DNA from: Hippophae tibetana
Lineage: Eukaryota; Streptophyta; Magnoliopsida; Rosales; Elaeagnaceae
Reading direction: 5' to 3'
Assembly: GCA_037013495.1 (NCBI GenBank)
Contig: CM072801.1
Coordinates: forward strand, 86,041,816-86,105,815
DNA: 64,000 nt
This document shows positions 47,032 to 60,300 of this stretch, in pieces. How positions within the stretch are numbered: the first letter of the stretch is position 1; every line of letters starts with the position of its first letter. Under the pieces are notes generated by a model. The model was given only the letters and a program-made list of their open reading frames with translations, did not search any database and was not told the origin of the DNA. Both the position numbers and the translations under genes were made by a program.

Positions 47032-50000
47032 TTAGCTTTTTCGCAAAATGGATTCACATCGGTTGGAATCATAGCCTTGTTGGCTGAAAATGGTGTATCT
47101 ATCTTCATATATCCATATTTTGAATTTTAGATTTAAAAAAATTTGTCCTTTGAAGGTTTTCTCCTTTCTTAAGTCACAAATTCCAAAAAAAGAAAGAAAT
47201 TGTGTCCTTAAAGACTTGTCTTTTATTACCATTCTGTTGACATTGTTATCCACTTTGTATTTCATATCTTAGTTTTCTTTAAAATCTCGGTATCTTTTAC
47301 TTTTCTTTGTTTTATGTGTTCAACCTTCTTTCTACTTGAGAAAAACCAAGGAGCTAATACAGTTGACAGTGTAAAAACAAAAGGAAGGTGTTAATTGGGG
47401 TTGTAACGTAAAATTGTTATAACTTTTAATTTGTGTATCATAATGACTACTATAATATATCAAATATGAAGCTCGTTTCGTTACCTAAAAACGCACCGTA
47501 GCAATAGTATGTTTCCCCACTTTTGTCAACCCAAATTTCATGGTTCATATAACCAAATGATGTCTTAAAATTTGGTCGCACCTTATTTCGTTGTAATCTG
47601 TTCTTGCACTTTAGGATTCCGTTTTGTTCATCTTAGCCGGATTCTTAGTAATTCAATCTTTCTTATTCCTTTCTGTTCCAGGGTTGTTAGCTTTTCGCAA
47701 AATGGATTCACATCGGCTGAAATCATAGCTTGTTTGCTGAAAATAGTGTATCTATCTTCAATTATCTATTTTTTGAATTTTAGATTTAAAAAAATTAGTC
47801 CTTTGATGGTTTTCTCCTTTCTTAAGCCACAAATTCCAAAAAAAAAAAAAATTGTGTCCTTAAAGACTTGCCTTTTATTCCCATTCTGTTGACATTGTTT
47901 TCCATTTTGTATTTCATTTCTTAGTTTTCTTTAAAATCTCGGTATCTTTTACTTTTCTTTGTTTTATGTGTTCAACCTTCTTTCTTCTTAAGAAAAACCA
48001 GAGAGCTAATACAGTTCATAGTGTGAAACAAAAAGAAGGTGTTAATTAAGGTTGTAACGTAAAATTGTTATAACTTTTAATTTGTGTATCGTAATGACTA
48101 CTATAATATATAAAATATGAAGCTCATTTCGTTGCCTAAAAACGCACCGTAGCAATAGTATATTTCCTCGGTTTTTGTCAACCCAAATTTCATGGTTCAT
48201 ACAACCTAATTATGTCTTAAAATTTGGTCGCACCTTATTTCGTTGTAATCTGTTCTTGCACTTTAGGATTCCATTTTGTTCATCTTAGCCATATTCTTAT
48301 AATTCAATCTTTCTTATTCCTTTCAGTTCCAAGGTTGTTAGATTTTTCGCAAAATGGATTCACCTCGGTTGGAATCATAGCCTTGTTTGCTGAAAATAGT
48401 GTATCTATCTTCAATTATCAATTTTTTGAATTTTAGATTTAAAAAAATTAGTCCTTTGATGGTTTTCTCCTTTCTTAAGTCACAAATTCCAAAAAAAGAA
48501 AGAAATTGTGTCCTTAAAGACTTGTCTTTTATTACCATTCTGTTGACATTGTTATCCACTTTGTATTTCATATCTTAGTTTTCTTTAAAATCTCGGTATC
48601 TTTTACTTTTCTTTGTTTTATGTGTTCAACCTTCTTTCTACTTGAAAAAAACCAAAGAGCTAATACAGTTCACAGTGTAAAAACAAAAGGAAGGTGTTAA
48701 TTGGGGTTGTAACGTAAAATTGTTATAACTTTTAATTTGTGTATCATAATGACTACTATAATATATCAAATATGAAGCTCGTTTCGTTACCTAAAAACGC
48801 ACCGTAGCAATAGTATGTTTCCCCACTTTTGTCAACCCAAATTTCATGGTTCATACAACCAAATGATGTCTTAAAATTTGGTCGCACCTTATTTCGTTGT
48901 AATCTGTTCTTGCACTTTAGGATTCCGTTTTGTTCATTTTAGCCGGATTCTTAGTAATTCAATCTTTCTTATTCCTTTCTGTTCCAGGGTTGTTAGCTTT
49001 TCGCAAAATGGATTCACATCGGCTGAAATCATAGCTTGTTTGCTGAAAATAGTGTATCTATCTTCAATTATCTATTTTTTGAATTTTAGATTTAAAAAAA
49101 TTAGTCCTTTGATGGTTTTCTCCTTTCTTAAGTCACAAATTCCAAAAAAAAAAAAGAAATTGTGTCCTTAAAGTCTTGCCTTTTATTCCCATTCTGTTGA
49201 CATTGTTTTCCATTTTGTATTTCATTTCTTAGTTTTCTTTAAAATCTCGGTATCTTTTACTTTTCTTTGTTTTATGTGTTCAACCTTCTTTCTTCTTAAG
49301 AAAAACCAAAGAGCTAATACAGTTCACAGTGTGAAACAAAAAGAAGGTGTTAATTGTGGTTGTAACGTAAAATTGTTATTACTTTTAATTTGTGCATCGT
49401 AATGACTACTATAATATATGAAATATGAAGCTCGTTTCGATGCCTAAAAACGCACCGTAGCAATAGTATATTTCCTCGGTTTTTGTCAACCCAAATTTCA
49501 TGGTTCATACAACCTAATGATGTCTTAAAATTTGGTCGCACCTTATTTCGTTGTAATCTGTTCTTGCACTTTAGGATTCCATTTTGTTCATCTTAGCCAT
49601 ATTCTTATAATTCAATCTTTCTTATTCCTTTCAGTTCCAAGGTTGTTAGATTTTTCGCAAAATGGATTCACCTCGGTTGGAATCATAGCCTTGTTTGCTG
49701 AAAATAGTGTATCTATCTTCAATTATCTATTTTTTGAATTTTAGATTTAAAAAAATTAGTCCTTTGATGGTTTTCTCCTTTCTTAAGTCACAAATTCCAA
49801 AAAAAGAAAGAAATTGTGTCCTTAAAGACTTGTCTTTTATTACCATTCTGTTGACATTGTTATCCACTTTGTATTTCATATCTTAGTTTTCTTTAAAATC
49901 TCGGTATCTTTTACTTTTCTTTGTTTTATGTGTTCAACCTTCTTTCTTCTTGAGAAAAACCAGAGAGCTAATACAGTTCACAGTGTGAAACAAAAAGAAG

Positions 50001-50289
50001 GTGTTAATTGTGGTTGTAACGTAAAATTGTTATATCTTTTAATTTGTGCATCGTAATGACTACTATAATATATCAAATATTAAGCTCTATTCGATGGCTA
50101 AAAACGCACCGTAGCAATAGTATATTTCCTCGGTTTTTGTCAACCCAAATTTAATAGTTTATACAACCTAATAATGTCTTAAAATTTGGTCGCACCTTAT
50201 TTTGTTGTAATCTGTTCTTCCACTTTAAGATTCCGTTTTGTTCATCTTAGCCATATTCTAAGTAATTCAATCTTTGTTATTCCTTTCAA
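47032..50289 (+). repeat. Monomers 47081-49695, partly repeated at 53.57-55.6 kb
   Basis: Starts are 47081, 47734, 48387, 49040 and 49695. An internal dimer relation of about 1306-1308 bp links 47572-48300 with 48878-49600. The region is also repeated further right: 47032-47600 matches 53570-54140 (offset 6538, ten monomers), 48878-49600 matches 54110-54840 (offset 5232, eight monomers), and CTTGAAAAAAACC at 48641 matches 55181 (offset 6540). Diagnostic states are TTAGCCGGATTC, CATTTCTTAG and TTCTTATAATTC. Confidence 0.82.
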
Positions 50290-53200
50290 TTCCAGGGTTG
50301 TTAGATTTTTCGCAAAATGGATTCACCTCGGTTGGAATCATAGCCTTGTTTGCTGAAAATAGTGTATCTATCTTCATTTATCTATTTTTTGAATTTTAGA
50401 TTTAAAAAAATTAGTCCTTTGATGGTTTTCTCCTTTCTTAAGTCACAAATTCCAAAAAAAGAAAGAAATTGTGTCCTTAAAGACTCTCTTTTATTACCAT
50501 TCTGTTGACATTGTTATCCACTTTGTATTTCATATCTTAGTTTTCTTTAAAATCTCGGTATCTTTTACTTTTCTTTGTTTTATGTGTTCAACCTTCTTTC
50601 TTCTTGAGAAAAACCAGAGAGCTAATACAGTTCACAGTGTGAAACAAAAAGAAGGTGTTAATTGTGGTTGTAACGTAAAATTGTTATATCTTTTAATTTG
50701 TGCATCGTAATGACTACTATAATATATCAAATATTAAGCTCTATTCGATGGCTAAAAACGCACCGTAGAAATAGTATGTTTCCTCGGTTTTTGTCAACCC
50801 AAATTTAATGGTTCATACAACCTAATAATGTCTTAAAATTTGGTCGCACCTTATTTCGTAGTAATCTGTTCTTGCACTTTAGGTTTATGTTTTGGTCATC
50901 TTAGCCATATTCTTTCTAATTCAATCTTTGTTATTCCTTTCAGTTCCAGGGTTGTAAGATTTTTCGCAAAATGGATTCACATCGACTGAAATCATAGTTT
51001 GTTTGCTGAAAATAGTGTATCTATCTTCAATTATCTATTTTTTGAATTTTAGATTTAAAAAATTAGTCCTTTGATGGTTTTCTCCTTTCTTAAGTCACAA
51101 ATTCCAAAAAAAGAAAGAAATTGTGTCCTTAAAGACTTGTCTTTTATTACCATTCTGTTGACATTGTTATCCACTTTGTATTTCATATCTTAGTTTTCTT
51201 TAAAATCTTGGTATCTTTTACTTTTCTTTGTTTTATGTGTTCAACCTTCTTTCTTCTTAAGAAAAACCAGAGAGCTAATACAATTCACAGTGTAAAAACA
51301 AAAAGAAGGTGTTAATTGGGGTTGTAACGTAAAATTGTTATAACTTTTAATTTGTGTATCGTAATGACTACTATAATATATCAAATATGAAGCTCGTTTC
51401 GTTACCTAAAAACGCACCGTAGCAATAGTATGTTTCCCCACTTTTGTCAACCCAAATTTCATGGTTCATACAACCAAATGATGTCTTAAAATTTGGTCGC
51501 ACCTTATTTCGTTGTAATCTGTTCTTGCACATTAGGATTCCGTTTTGTTCATCTTAGCCATATTCTTAGTAATTCAATCTTTCTTATTCCTTTCTGTTCC
51601 AGGGTTGTTAGCTTTTCGCAAAATGGATTCACATCGGTTGGAATCATAGCCTTGTTTGCTGAAAATGGTGTATCTATCTTCATATATCTATATTTTGAAT
51701 TTTAGATTTAAAAAAATTTGTCCATTGAAGGTTTTCTCCTTTCTTAAGTCACAAATGCCAAAAAAAAGAAAGAAATTGTGTCCTTAAAGTCTTGCCTTTT
51801 ATTCCCATTCTGTTGACATTGTTTTCCATTTTGTTTTCATATCTTAGTTTTCTTTAAAATCTCGGTATCTTTTACTTTTCTTTGTTTTATGTGTTCAACC
51901 TTCTTTCTTCTTGAGAAAAACCAGAGAGCTAATACAGTTCACAGTGTGAAACAAAAAGAAGGTGTTAATTGTGGTTATAACGTAAAATTTTTATATCTTT
52001 TAATTTGTGCATCGTAATGACTACTATAATATATCAAATATTAAGCTCTATTCGATGGCTAAAAACGCACCGTAGCAATAGTATATTTCCTCGGTTTTTG
52101 TCAACCCAAATTTAATGGTTCATACAACCTAATAATGTCTTAAAATTTGGTCGCACCTTATTTCGTTGTAATCTGTTCTTCCACTGTAAGATTCCGTTTT
52201 GTTCATCTTAGCCGGATTCTTAGTAATTCAATCTTTCTTATTCCTTTCTGTTCCAGGGTTGTTAGCTTTTCGCAAAATGGATTCACATCGGCTGAAATCA
52301 TAGCTTGTTTGCCGAAAATAGTGTATCTATCTTCAATTATCTATTTTTTGAATTTTAGATTTAAAAAAATTAGTCCTTTGATGGTTTTCTCCTTTCTTAA
52401 GTCACAAATTCCAAAAAAAAAAAAAGAAATTGTGTCCTTAAAGTCTTGCCTTTTATTCCCATTCTGTTGACATTGTTTTCCATTTTGTATTTCATATCTT
52501 AGTTTTCTTTAAAATCTCGGTATCTTTTACTTTTCTTTGTTTTATGTGTTCAACCTTCTTTCTTCTTAAGAAAAACCAAAGAGCTAATACAGTTCACAGT
52601 GTGAAACAAAAAGAAGGTGTTAATTGTGGTTGTAACGTAAAATTGTTATAACTTTTAATTTGTGCATCGTAATGACTACTATAATATATCAAATATTAAG
52701 CTCTATTCGATGGCTAAAAACGCACCGTAGAAATAGTATATTTCCTCGGTTTTTGTCAACCCAAATTTAATGCTTCATACAGCCTAATAATGCCTTAAAA
52801 TTTGGTCGCACCTTATTTCGTTGTAATCTGTTCTTGCACTTTAGGATTCCATTTTGTTCATCTTAGCCATATTCTTATAATTCAATCTTTCTTATTCCTT
52901 TCAGTTCCAAGGTTGTTAGATTTTTCGCAAAATGGATTCACCTCGGTTGGAATCATAGCCTTGTTTGCTGAAAATAGTGTATCTATCTTCATTTATCTAT
53001 TTTTTGAATTTTAGATTTAAAAAAATTAGTCCTTTGATGGTTTTCTCCTTTCTTAAGTCACAAATTCCAAAAAAAGAAAGAAATTGTGTCCTTAAAGACT
53101 CTCTTTTATTACCATTCTGTTGACATTGTTATCCACTTTGTATTTCATATCTTAGTTTTCTTTAAAATCTCGGTATCTTTTACTTTTCTTTGTTTTATGT

Positions 53201-53400
53201 GTTCAACCTTCTTTCTTCTTGAGAAAAACCAGAGAGCTAATACAGTTCACAGTGTGAAACAAAAAGAAGGTGTTAATTGTGGTTGTAACGTAAAATTGTT
53301 ATATCTTTTAATTTGTGCATCGTAATGACTACTATAATATATCAAATATTAAGCTCTATTCGATGGCTAAAAACGCACCGTAGCAATAGTATATTTCCTT
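50290..53400 (+). repeat. Block with 2615-bp (four-monomer) duplication
   Basis: Starts are 50350, 51003, 51656, 52309 and 52965. The segment about 50290-50760 recurs at about 52905-53375, offset 2615 bp, sharing TTCATTTATCTATTTTTTG and the two-base deletion AAAGACTCTC (50478/53093). The unit at 51003 carries the rare CTTTCTAATTC and a shortened A run (TTTAAAAAATTAG), shared with units at 25503 and 58852. The unit at 52309 has TTTGCCGAAAAT, shared with 56888, 62123 and 63431. Confidence 0.83.
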
Positions 53401-55720
53401 GGTTTTTGTCAACCCAAATTTTATGGTTCATACAACCTAATGATGTCTTAAAATTTGGTCGCACCTTATTTCCTTGTAATCTGTTCTTGCACTTTAGGAT
53501 TCCGTTTTGTTCATCTTAGCCATATTCTTAGTAATTCAATCTTTCTTATTCCTTTCAGTTCCGGGGTTTTTAGCTTTTTCGCAAAATGGATTCACATCGG
53601 TTGGAATCATAGCCTTGTTGGCTGAAAATGGTGTATCTATCTTCATATATCCATATTTTGAATTTTAGATTTAAAAAAATTTGTCCTTTGAAGGTTTTCT
53701 CCTTTCTTAAGTCACAAATTCCAAAAAAAGAAAGAAATTGTGTCCTTAAAGACTTGTCTTTTATTACCATTCTGTTGACATTGTTATCCACTTTGTATTT
53801 CATATCTTAGTTTTCTTTAAAATCTCGGTATCTTTTACTTTTCTTTGTTTTATGTGTTCAACCTTCTTTCTACTTGAGAAAAACCAAAGAGCTAATACAG
53901 TTGACAGTGTAAAAACAAAAGGAAGGTGTTAATTGGGGTTGTAACGTAAAATTGTTATAACTTTTAATTTTTGTATCATAATGACTACTATAATATATCA
54001 AATATGAAGCTCGTTTCGTTACCTAAAAACGCACCGTAGCAATAGTATGTTTCCCCACTTTTGTCAACCCAAATTTCATGGTTCATACAACCAAATGATG
54101 TCTTAAAATTTGGTCGCACCTTATTTCGTTGTAATCTGTTCTTGCACTTTAGGATTCCGTTTTGTTCATCTTAGCCGGATTCTTAGTAATTCAATCTTTC
54201 TTATTCCTTTCTGTTCCAGGGTTGTTAGCTTTTCGCAAAATGGATTCAGATCGGCTGAAATCATAGCTTGTTTGCTGAAAATAGTGTATCTATCTTCAAT
54301 TATCTATTTTTTGAATTTTAGATTTAAAAAAATTAGTCCTTTGATGGTTTTCTCCTTTCTTAAGTCACAAATTCCAAAAAAAAAAAAGAAATTGTGTCCT
54401 TAAAGTCTTGCCTTTTATTCGCATTCTGTTGACATTGTTTTCCATTTTGTATTTCATTTCTTAGTTTTCTTTAAAATCTCGGTATCTTTTACTTTTCTTT
54501 GTTTTATGTGTTCAACCTTCTTTCTTCTTAAGAAAAACCAAAGAGCTAATACAGTTCACAGTGTGAAACAAAAATAAGGTGTTAATTGTAGTTGTAACGT
54601 AAAATTGTTATAACTTTTAATTTGTGCATCGTAATGACTACTATAATATATGAATTATGAAGCTCGTTTCGATGCCTAAAAACGCACCGTAGCAATAGTA
54701 TATTTCCTCGGTTTTTGTCAACCCAAATTTCATGGTTCATATAACCTAATGATGTCTTAAAATTTGGTCGCACCTTATTTCGTTGTAATCTGTTCTTGCA
54801 CTTTAGTATTATATTTTGTTCATCTTAGCCATATTCTTATAATTCAATCTTTCTTATTCCTTTCAGTTCCAAGGTTGTTAGATTTTTCGCAAAATGGATT
54901 CACCTCGGTTGGAATCATAGCCTTGTTTGCTGAAAATAGTGTATCTATCTTCAATTATCTATTTTTTGAATTTTAGATTTAAAAAAATTAGTCCTTTGAT
55001 GGTTTTCTCCTTTCTTAAGTCACAAATTCCAAAAAAAGAAAGAAATTGTGTCCTTAAAGACTTGTCTTTTATTACCATTCTGTTGACATTGTTATCCACT
55101 TTGTATTTCATATCTTAGTTTTCTTTAAAATCTCGGTATCTTTTACTTTTCTTTGTTTTATGTGTTCAACCTTCTTTCTACTTGAAAAAAACCAAAGAGC
55201 TAATACAGTTCACAGTGTAAAAACAAAAGGAAGGTGTTAATTGGGGTTGTAACGTAAAATTGTTATAACTTTTAATTTGTGTATCATAATGACTACTATA
55301 ATATATCAAATATGAAGCTCGTTTCGTTACCTAAAAACGCACCGTAGCAATAGTATGTTTCCCCACTTTTGTCAACCCAAATTTCATGGTTCATACAACC
55401 AAATGATGTCTTAAAATTTGGTCGCACCTTATTTCATTTTAATCTGTTCTTGCACTTTATGATTCCGTTTTGTTCATCTTAGCCGGATTCTTAGTAATTC
55501 AATCTTTCTTATTCCTTTCTGTTCCAGGGTTGTTAGCTTTTCGCAAAATGGATTCACATCGGCTGAAATCATAGCTTGTTTGCTGAAAATAGTGTATCTA
55601 TCTTCAATTATCTATTTTTTGAATTTTAGATTTAAAAAAATTAGTCCTTTGATGGTTTTCTCCTTTCTTAAGTCACAAATTCCAAAAAAAAAAAAAAATT
55701 TGTGTCCTTAAAGTCTTGCC
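53401..55720 (+). repeat. Second copy of the 47-49.6 kb segment
   Basis: Starts are 53619, 54272, 54927 and 55580. It opens with GGGGTTTTTAGC and TTGGCTGAAAATGG as at 47032, then follows the order of subtypes of the 47-49.6 kb block. Best offsets alternate between about 6540 and 5232 bp, which is expected because the source block itself contains a 1308-bp dimer. Private changes include GATTCAGATCGG (54245), ATATGAATTATG (54648) and TTTAGTATTATATTTTG (54803). Confidence 0.82.
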
Positions 55721-57950
55721 TTTTATTCCCATTCCATTGACATTGTTTTCCATTTTGTATTTCATATCTTAGTTTTCTTTAAAATCTCGGTATCTTTTAC
55801 TTTTCTTTGTTTTATGTGTTCAACCTTCTTTCTTCTTAAGAAAAACCAAAGAGCTAATACAGTTCACAGTGTGAAACAAAAAGAAGGTGTTAATTGTGGT
55901 TGTAACGTAAAATTGTTATAACTTTTAATTTTTGCATCGTAATGACTACTATAATATATCAAATATTAAGCTCTATTCGATGGCTAAAAACATACCGTAG
56001 AAATAGTATGTTTCCTCGGTTTTTGTCAACCCAAATTTAATGGTTCATACAGCCTAATAATGCCTTAAAATTTGGTCGCACCTTATTTCGTTGTAATCTG
56101 TTCTTGCACATTAGGATTCCGTTTTGTTCATCTTAGCCATATTCTTAGTAATTCAATCTTTCTTATTCCTTTCTGTTCCAGGGTTGTTAGCTTTTCGCAA
56201 AATGGATTCACATCGGTTGGAATCATAGCCTTGTTTGCTGAAAATGGTGTATCTATCTTCAATTATCTATTTTTTGAATTTTAGATTTAAAAAAATTAGT
56301 CCTTTGATGGTTTTCTCCTTTCTTAAGTCACAAATTCCAAAAAAAGAAAGAAATTGTGTCCTTAAAGACTTGTCTTTTATTACCATTCTGTTGACATTGT
56401 TATCCACTTTGTATTTCATATCTTAGTTTTCTTTAAAATCTCGGTATCTTTTACTTTTCTTTGTTTTATGTGTTCAACCTTCTTTCTTCTTAAGAAAAAC
56501 CAAAGAGCTAATACAGTTCACAGTGTGAAACAAAAAGAAGGTGTTAATTGTGGTTGTAACGTAAAGTTTTTATATCTTTTAATTTGTGCATCGTAATGAC
56601 TACTATAATATATCAAATATTAAGCTCTATTCGATGGCTATAAACGCACCGTAGCAATAGTATATTTCCTCGGTTTTTGTCAACCCAAATTTAATGGTTC
56701 ATACAACCTAATAATATCTTAAAATTTGGTCGCACCTTATTTCGTTGTAATCTGTTCTTCCACTGTAAGATTCCATTTTGTTCATCTTAGCCGGATTCTT
56801 AGTAATTCAATCTTTCTTATTCCTTTCTGTTCCAGGGTTGTTAGCTTTTCGCAAAATGGATTCACATCGGCTGAAATCATAGCTTGTTTGCCGAAAATAG
56901 TGTATCTATCTTCAATTATCTATTTTTTGAATTTTAGATTTAAAAAAATTAGTCCTTTGATGGTTTTCTCCTTTCTTAAGTCACAAATTCCAAAAAAAAA
57001 AAAAAAATTATGTCCTTAAAGTCTTGCCTTTTATTCCCATTCTGTTGACATTGTTTTCCATTTTGTATTTCATATCTTAGTTTTCTTTAAAATCTCGGTA
57101 TCTTTTACTTTTCTTTGTTTTATGTGTTCAACCTTCTTTCTTCTTAAGAAAAACCAAAGAGCTAATACAGTTCACAGTGTGAAACAAAAAGAAGGTGTTA
57201 ATTGTGGTTGTAACGTAAAATTGTTATAACTTTTAATTTGTGCATCGTAATGACTACTATAATATATCAAATATTAAGCTCTATTCGATGGCTAAAAACG
57301 TACCATAGAAATAGTATATTTCCTCGGTTTTTGTCAACCCAAATTTAATGCTTCATACAGCCTAATAATGCCTTAAAATTTGGTCGCACCTTATTTCGTT
57401 GTAATCTGTTCTTGCACTTTAGGATTCCATTTTGTTCATCTTAGCCATATTCTTATAATTCAATCTTTCTTATTCCTTTTAGTTCCAAGGTTGTTAGATT
57501 TTTCGCAAAATGGATTCACCTTGGTTGGAATCATAGCCTTGTTTGCTGAAAATAGTGTATCTATCTTCAATTATCTATTTTTTGAATTTTAGATTTAAAA
57601 AAATTAGTCCTTTGATGGTTTTCTCCTTTCTTAAGTCACAAATTCCAAAAAAAGAAAGAAATTGTGTCCTTAAAGACTCTCTTTTATTACCATTCTGTTG
57701 ACATTGTTATCCACTTTGTATTTCATATCTTAGTTTTCTTTAAAATCTCGGTATCTTTTACTTTTCTTTGTTTTATGTGTTCAACCTTCTTTCTTCTTGA
57801 GAAAAACCAGAGAGCTAATACAGTTCACAGTGTGAAACAAAAAGAAGGTGTTAATTGTGGTTGTAACGTAAAATTGTTATATCTTTTAATTTGTGCATCG
57901 TAATGACTACTATAATATATCAAATATTAAGCTCTATTCGATGGCTAAAA
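55721..57950 (+). repeat. First copy of the rightmost 1308-bp dimer plus flanks
   Basis: Starts are 56235, 56888 and 57543. The stretch from about 55725 to 57380 recurs from about 60955 to 62615 (offset near 5235, eight monomers). The stretch from about 56726 to 57460 also matches 63269 to the window end (offset about 6542, ten monomers). Shared states include CCATTCCATTGAC, AACATACCGTAG, GCACATTAGG, GTAAAGTTTTTATATC, and TTCCACTGTAAG. About 57340-57950 also repeats 52770-53375 (offset about 4578, seven monomers), sharing TAATGCTTCATAC and AAAGACTCTC. Confidence 0.85.
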
Positions 57951-60300
57951 ACGCACCGTAGCAATAGTATATTTCCTCGGTTTTTGTCAACCCAAATTTA
58001 ATGGTTTATACAACCTAATAATTTCTTAAAATTTGGTCGCACCTTATTTCGTTGTAATATGTTCTTCCACTTTAAGATTCCGTTTTGTTCATCTTAGCCA
58101 TATTCTAAGTAATTCAATCTTTGTTATTCCTTTCAGTTCCAGGGTTGTTAGATTTTTCGCAAAATGGATTGACATCGGTTGGAATCATAGCCTTGTTTGC
58201 TGAAAATAGTGTATCTATCTTCAATTATCTATTTTTTGAATTTTAGATTTAAAAAAATTAGTCCTTTGATGGTTTTCTCCTTTCTTAAGTCACAAATTCC
58301 AAAAAATGAAAGAAATTGTGTCCTTAAAGACTTGTCTTTTATTACCATTCTGTTCACATTGTTATCCACTTTGTATTTCATATCTTAGTTTTCTTTAAAA
58401 TCTCGTTATCTTTTACTTTTCTTTGTTTTATGTGTTCAACCCTCTTTCTTCTTGAGAAAAACCAGAGAGCTAATACAGTTCACAGTGTAAAAACAAAAAT
58501 AAGGTGTTAATTGTGGTTGTAACAAAAAATTGTTATAACTTTTAATTTTTGCATCGTAATGACTACTATAATATATCAAATTTTAAGCTCTATTCGATGG
58601 CTAAAAACGCACCGTAGAAATAGTATGTTTCCTCGGTTTTTGTCAACCCAAATTTAATGGTTCATACAACCAAATAATGTCTTAAAATTTGGTCGCACCT
58701 TATTTCGTTGTAATCTGTTCTTGCACTTTAGGTTTCTGTTTTGTTCATCTTAGCCATATTCTTTCTAATTCAATCTTTGTTATTCCTTTCAGTTCCAGGG
58801 TTGTAAGATTTTTCGCAAAATGGATTCACATCGACTGAAATCATAGTTTGTTTGCTGAAAATAGTGTATCTATCTTCAATTATCTATTTTTTGAATTTTA
58901 GATTTAAAAAATTAGTCCTTTGATGGTTTTCTCCTTTCTTAAGTCACAAATTCCAAAAAAAGAAAGAAATTGTGTCCTTAAAGACTTGTCTTTTATTACC
59001 ATTCTGTTGACATTGTTATCCACTTTGTATTTCATATCTTAGTTTTCTTTAAAATCTCGGTATCTTTTACTTTTCTTTGTTTTATGTGTTCAACCTTCTT
59101 TCTTCTTGAGAAAAACCAGAGAGCTAATACAGTTCAGAGTGTAAAAACAAAAAGAAGGTGTTAATTGGGGTTGTAACGTAAAATTGTTATAACTTTTAAT
59201 TTGTGTATCGTAATGACTACTATAATATATAAAATATGAAGCTCATTTCGTTACCTAAAAACGCACCGTAGCAATAGTATGTTTCCCCACTTTTGTCAAC
59301 CCAAATTTCATGGTTCATACAGCCTAATAATGCCTTAAAATTTGTTCGCACCTTATTTCGTTGTATTCTGTTCTTGCACTTTAGGATTCCATTTTGTTCA
59401 TCTTAGCCATATTCTTATAATTCAATCTTTCTTATTCCTTTCAGTTCCAAGGTTGTTAGATTTTTCGCAAAATGGATTCACCTCGGTTGGAATCATAGCC
59501 TTGTTTGCTGAAAATAGTGTATCTATCTTCAATTATCTATTTTTTGAATTTTAGATTTAAAAAAATTAGTCCTTTGATGGTTTTCTCCTTTCTTAAGTAA
59601 CAAATTCCAAAAAAAGAAAGAAATCGTGTCCTTAAAGACTTGTCTTTTATTACCATTCTGTTGACATTGTTATCCACTTTGTATTTCATATCTTAGTTTT
59701 CTTTAAAATCTCGGTATCTTTTACTTTTCTTTGTTTTATGTGTTCAACCTTCTTTCTTCTTGAGAAAAACCAGAGAGCTAATACAGTTCACAATGTGAAA
59801 CAAAAAGAAGGTGTTAATTGTGGTTGTAACGTAAAATTGTTATATCTTTTAATTTGTGCATCGTAATGACTACTATAATATATCAAATATTAAGCTCTAT
59901 TCGATTGCTAAAAACGCACCGTAGCAATAGTATATTTCCTCGGTTTTTGTCAACCCAAATTTAATGGTTTATTCAACCTAATAATGTCTTAAAATTTGGT
60001 CGCACCTTATTTCGTTGTAATCTGTTCTTCCACTTTAAGATTCCGTTTTGTTCATCTTAGCCATATTCTAAGTAATTCAATCTTTGTTATTGCTTTCAGT
60101 TCCAGGTTGTTAGATTTTTCGCAAAATGTATTCACCTCGGTTGGAATCATAGCCTTGTTTGCTGAAAATAGAGTATCTATCTTCAATTATCTATTTTTTG
60201 AATTTTAGATTTAAAAAAATTAGTCCTTTGATGGTTTTCTCCTTTCTTAAGTCACAAATTCCAAAAAAATAAAGAAATTGTGTCCTTAAAGACTTGTCTT
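57951..60300 (+). repeat. Monomers 58197-60159, mosaic of older subtypes
   Basis: Starts are 58197, 58852, 59505 and 60159. The unit at 58197 carries GGATTGACATCGG as in units near 31.4, 34.6, 37.9 and 39.9 kb. The unit at 58852 carries CTTTCTAATTC as at 25.5 and 51.0 kb. Private changes include AACAAAAAATTG (58523), TTGTTCGCACC (59342) and TTATTGCTTTC (60088). No gene is seen. Confidence 0.82.
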
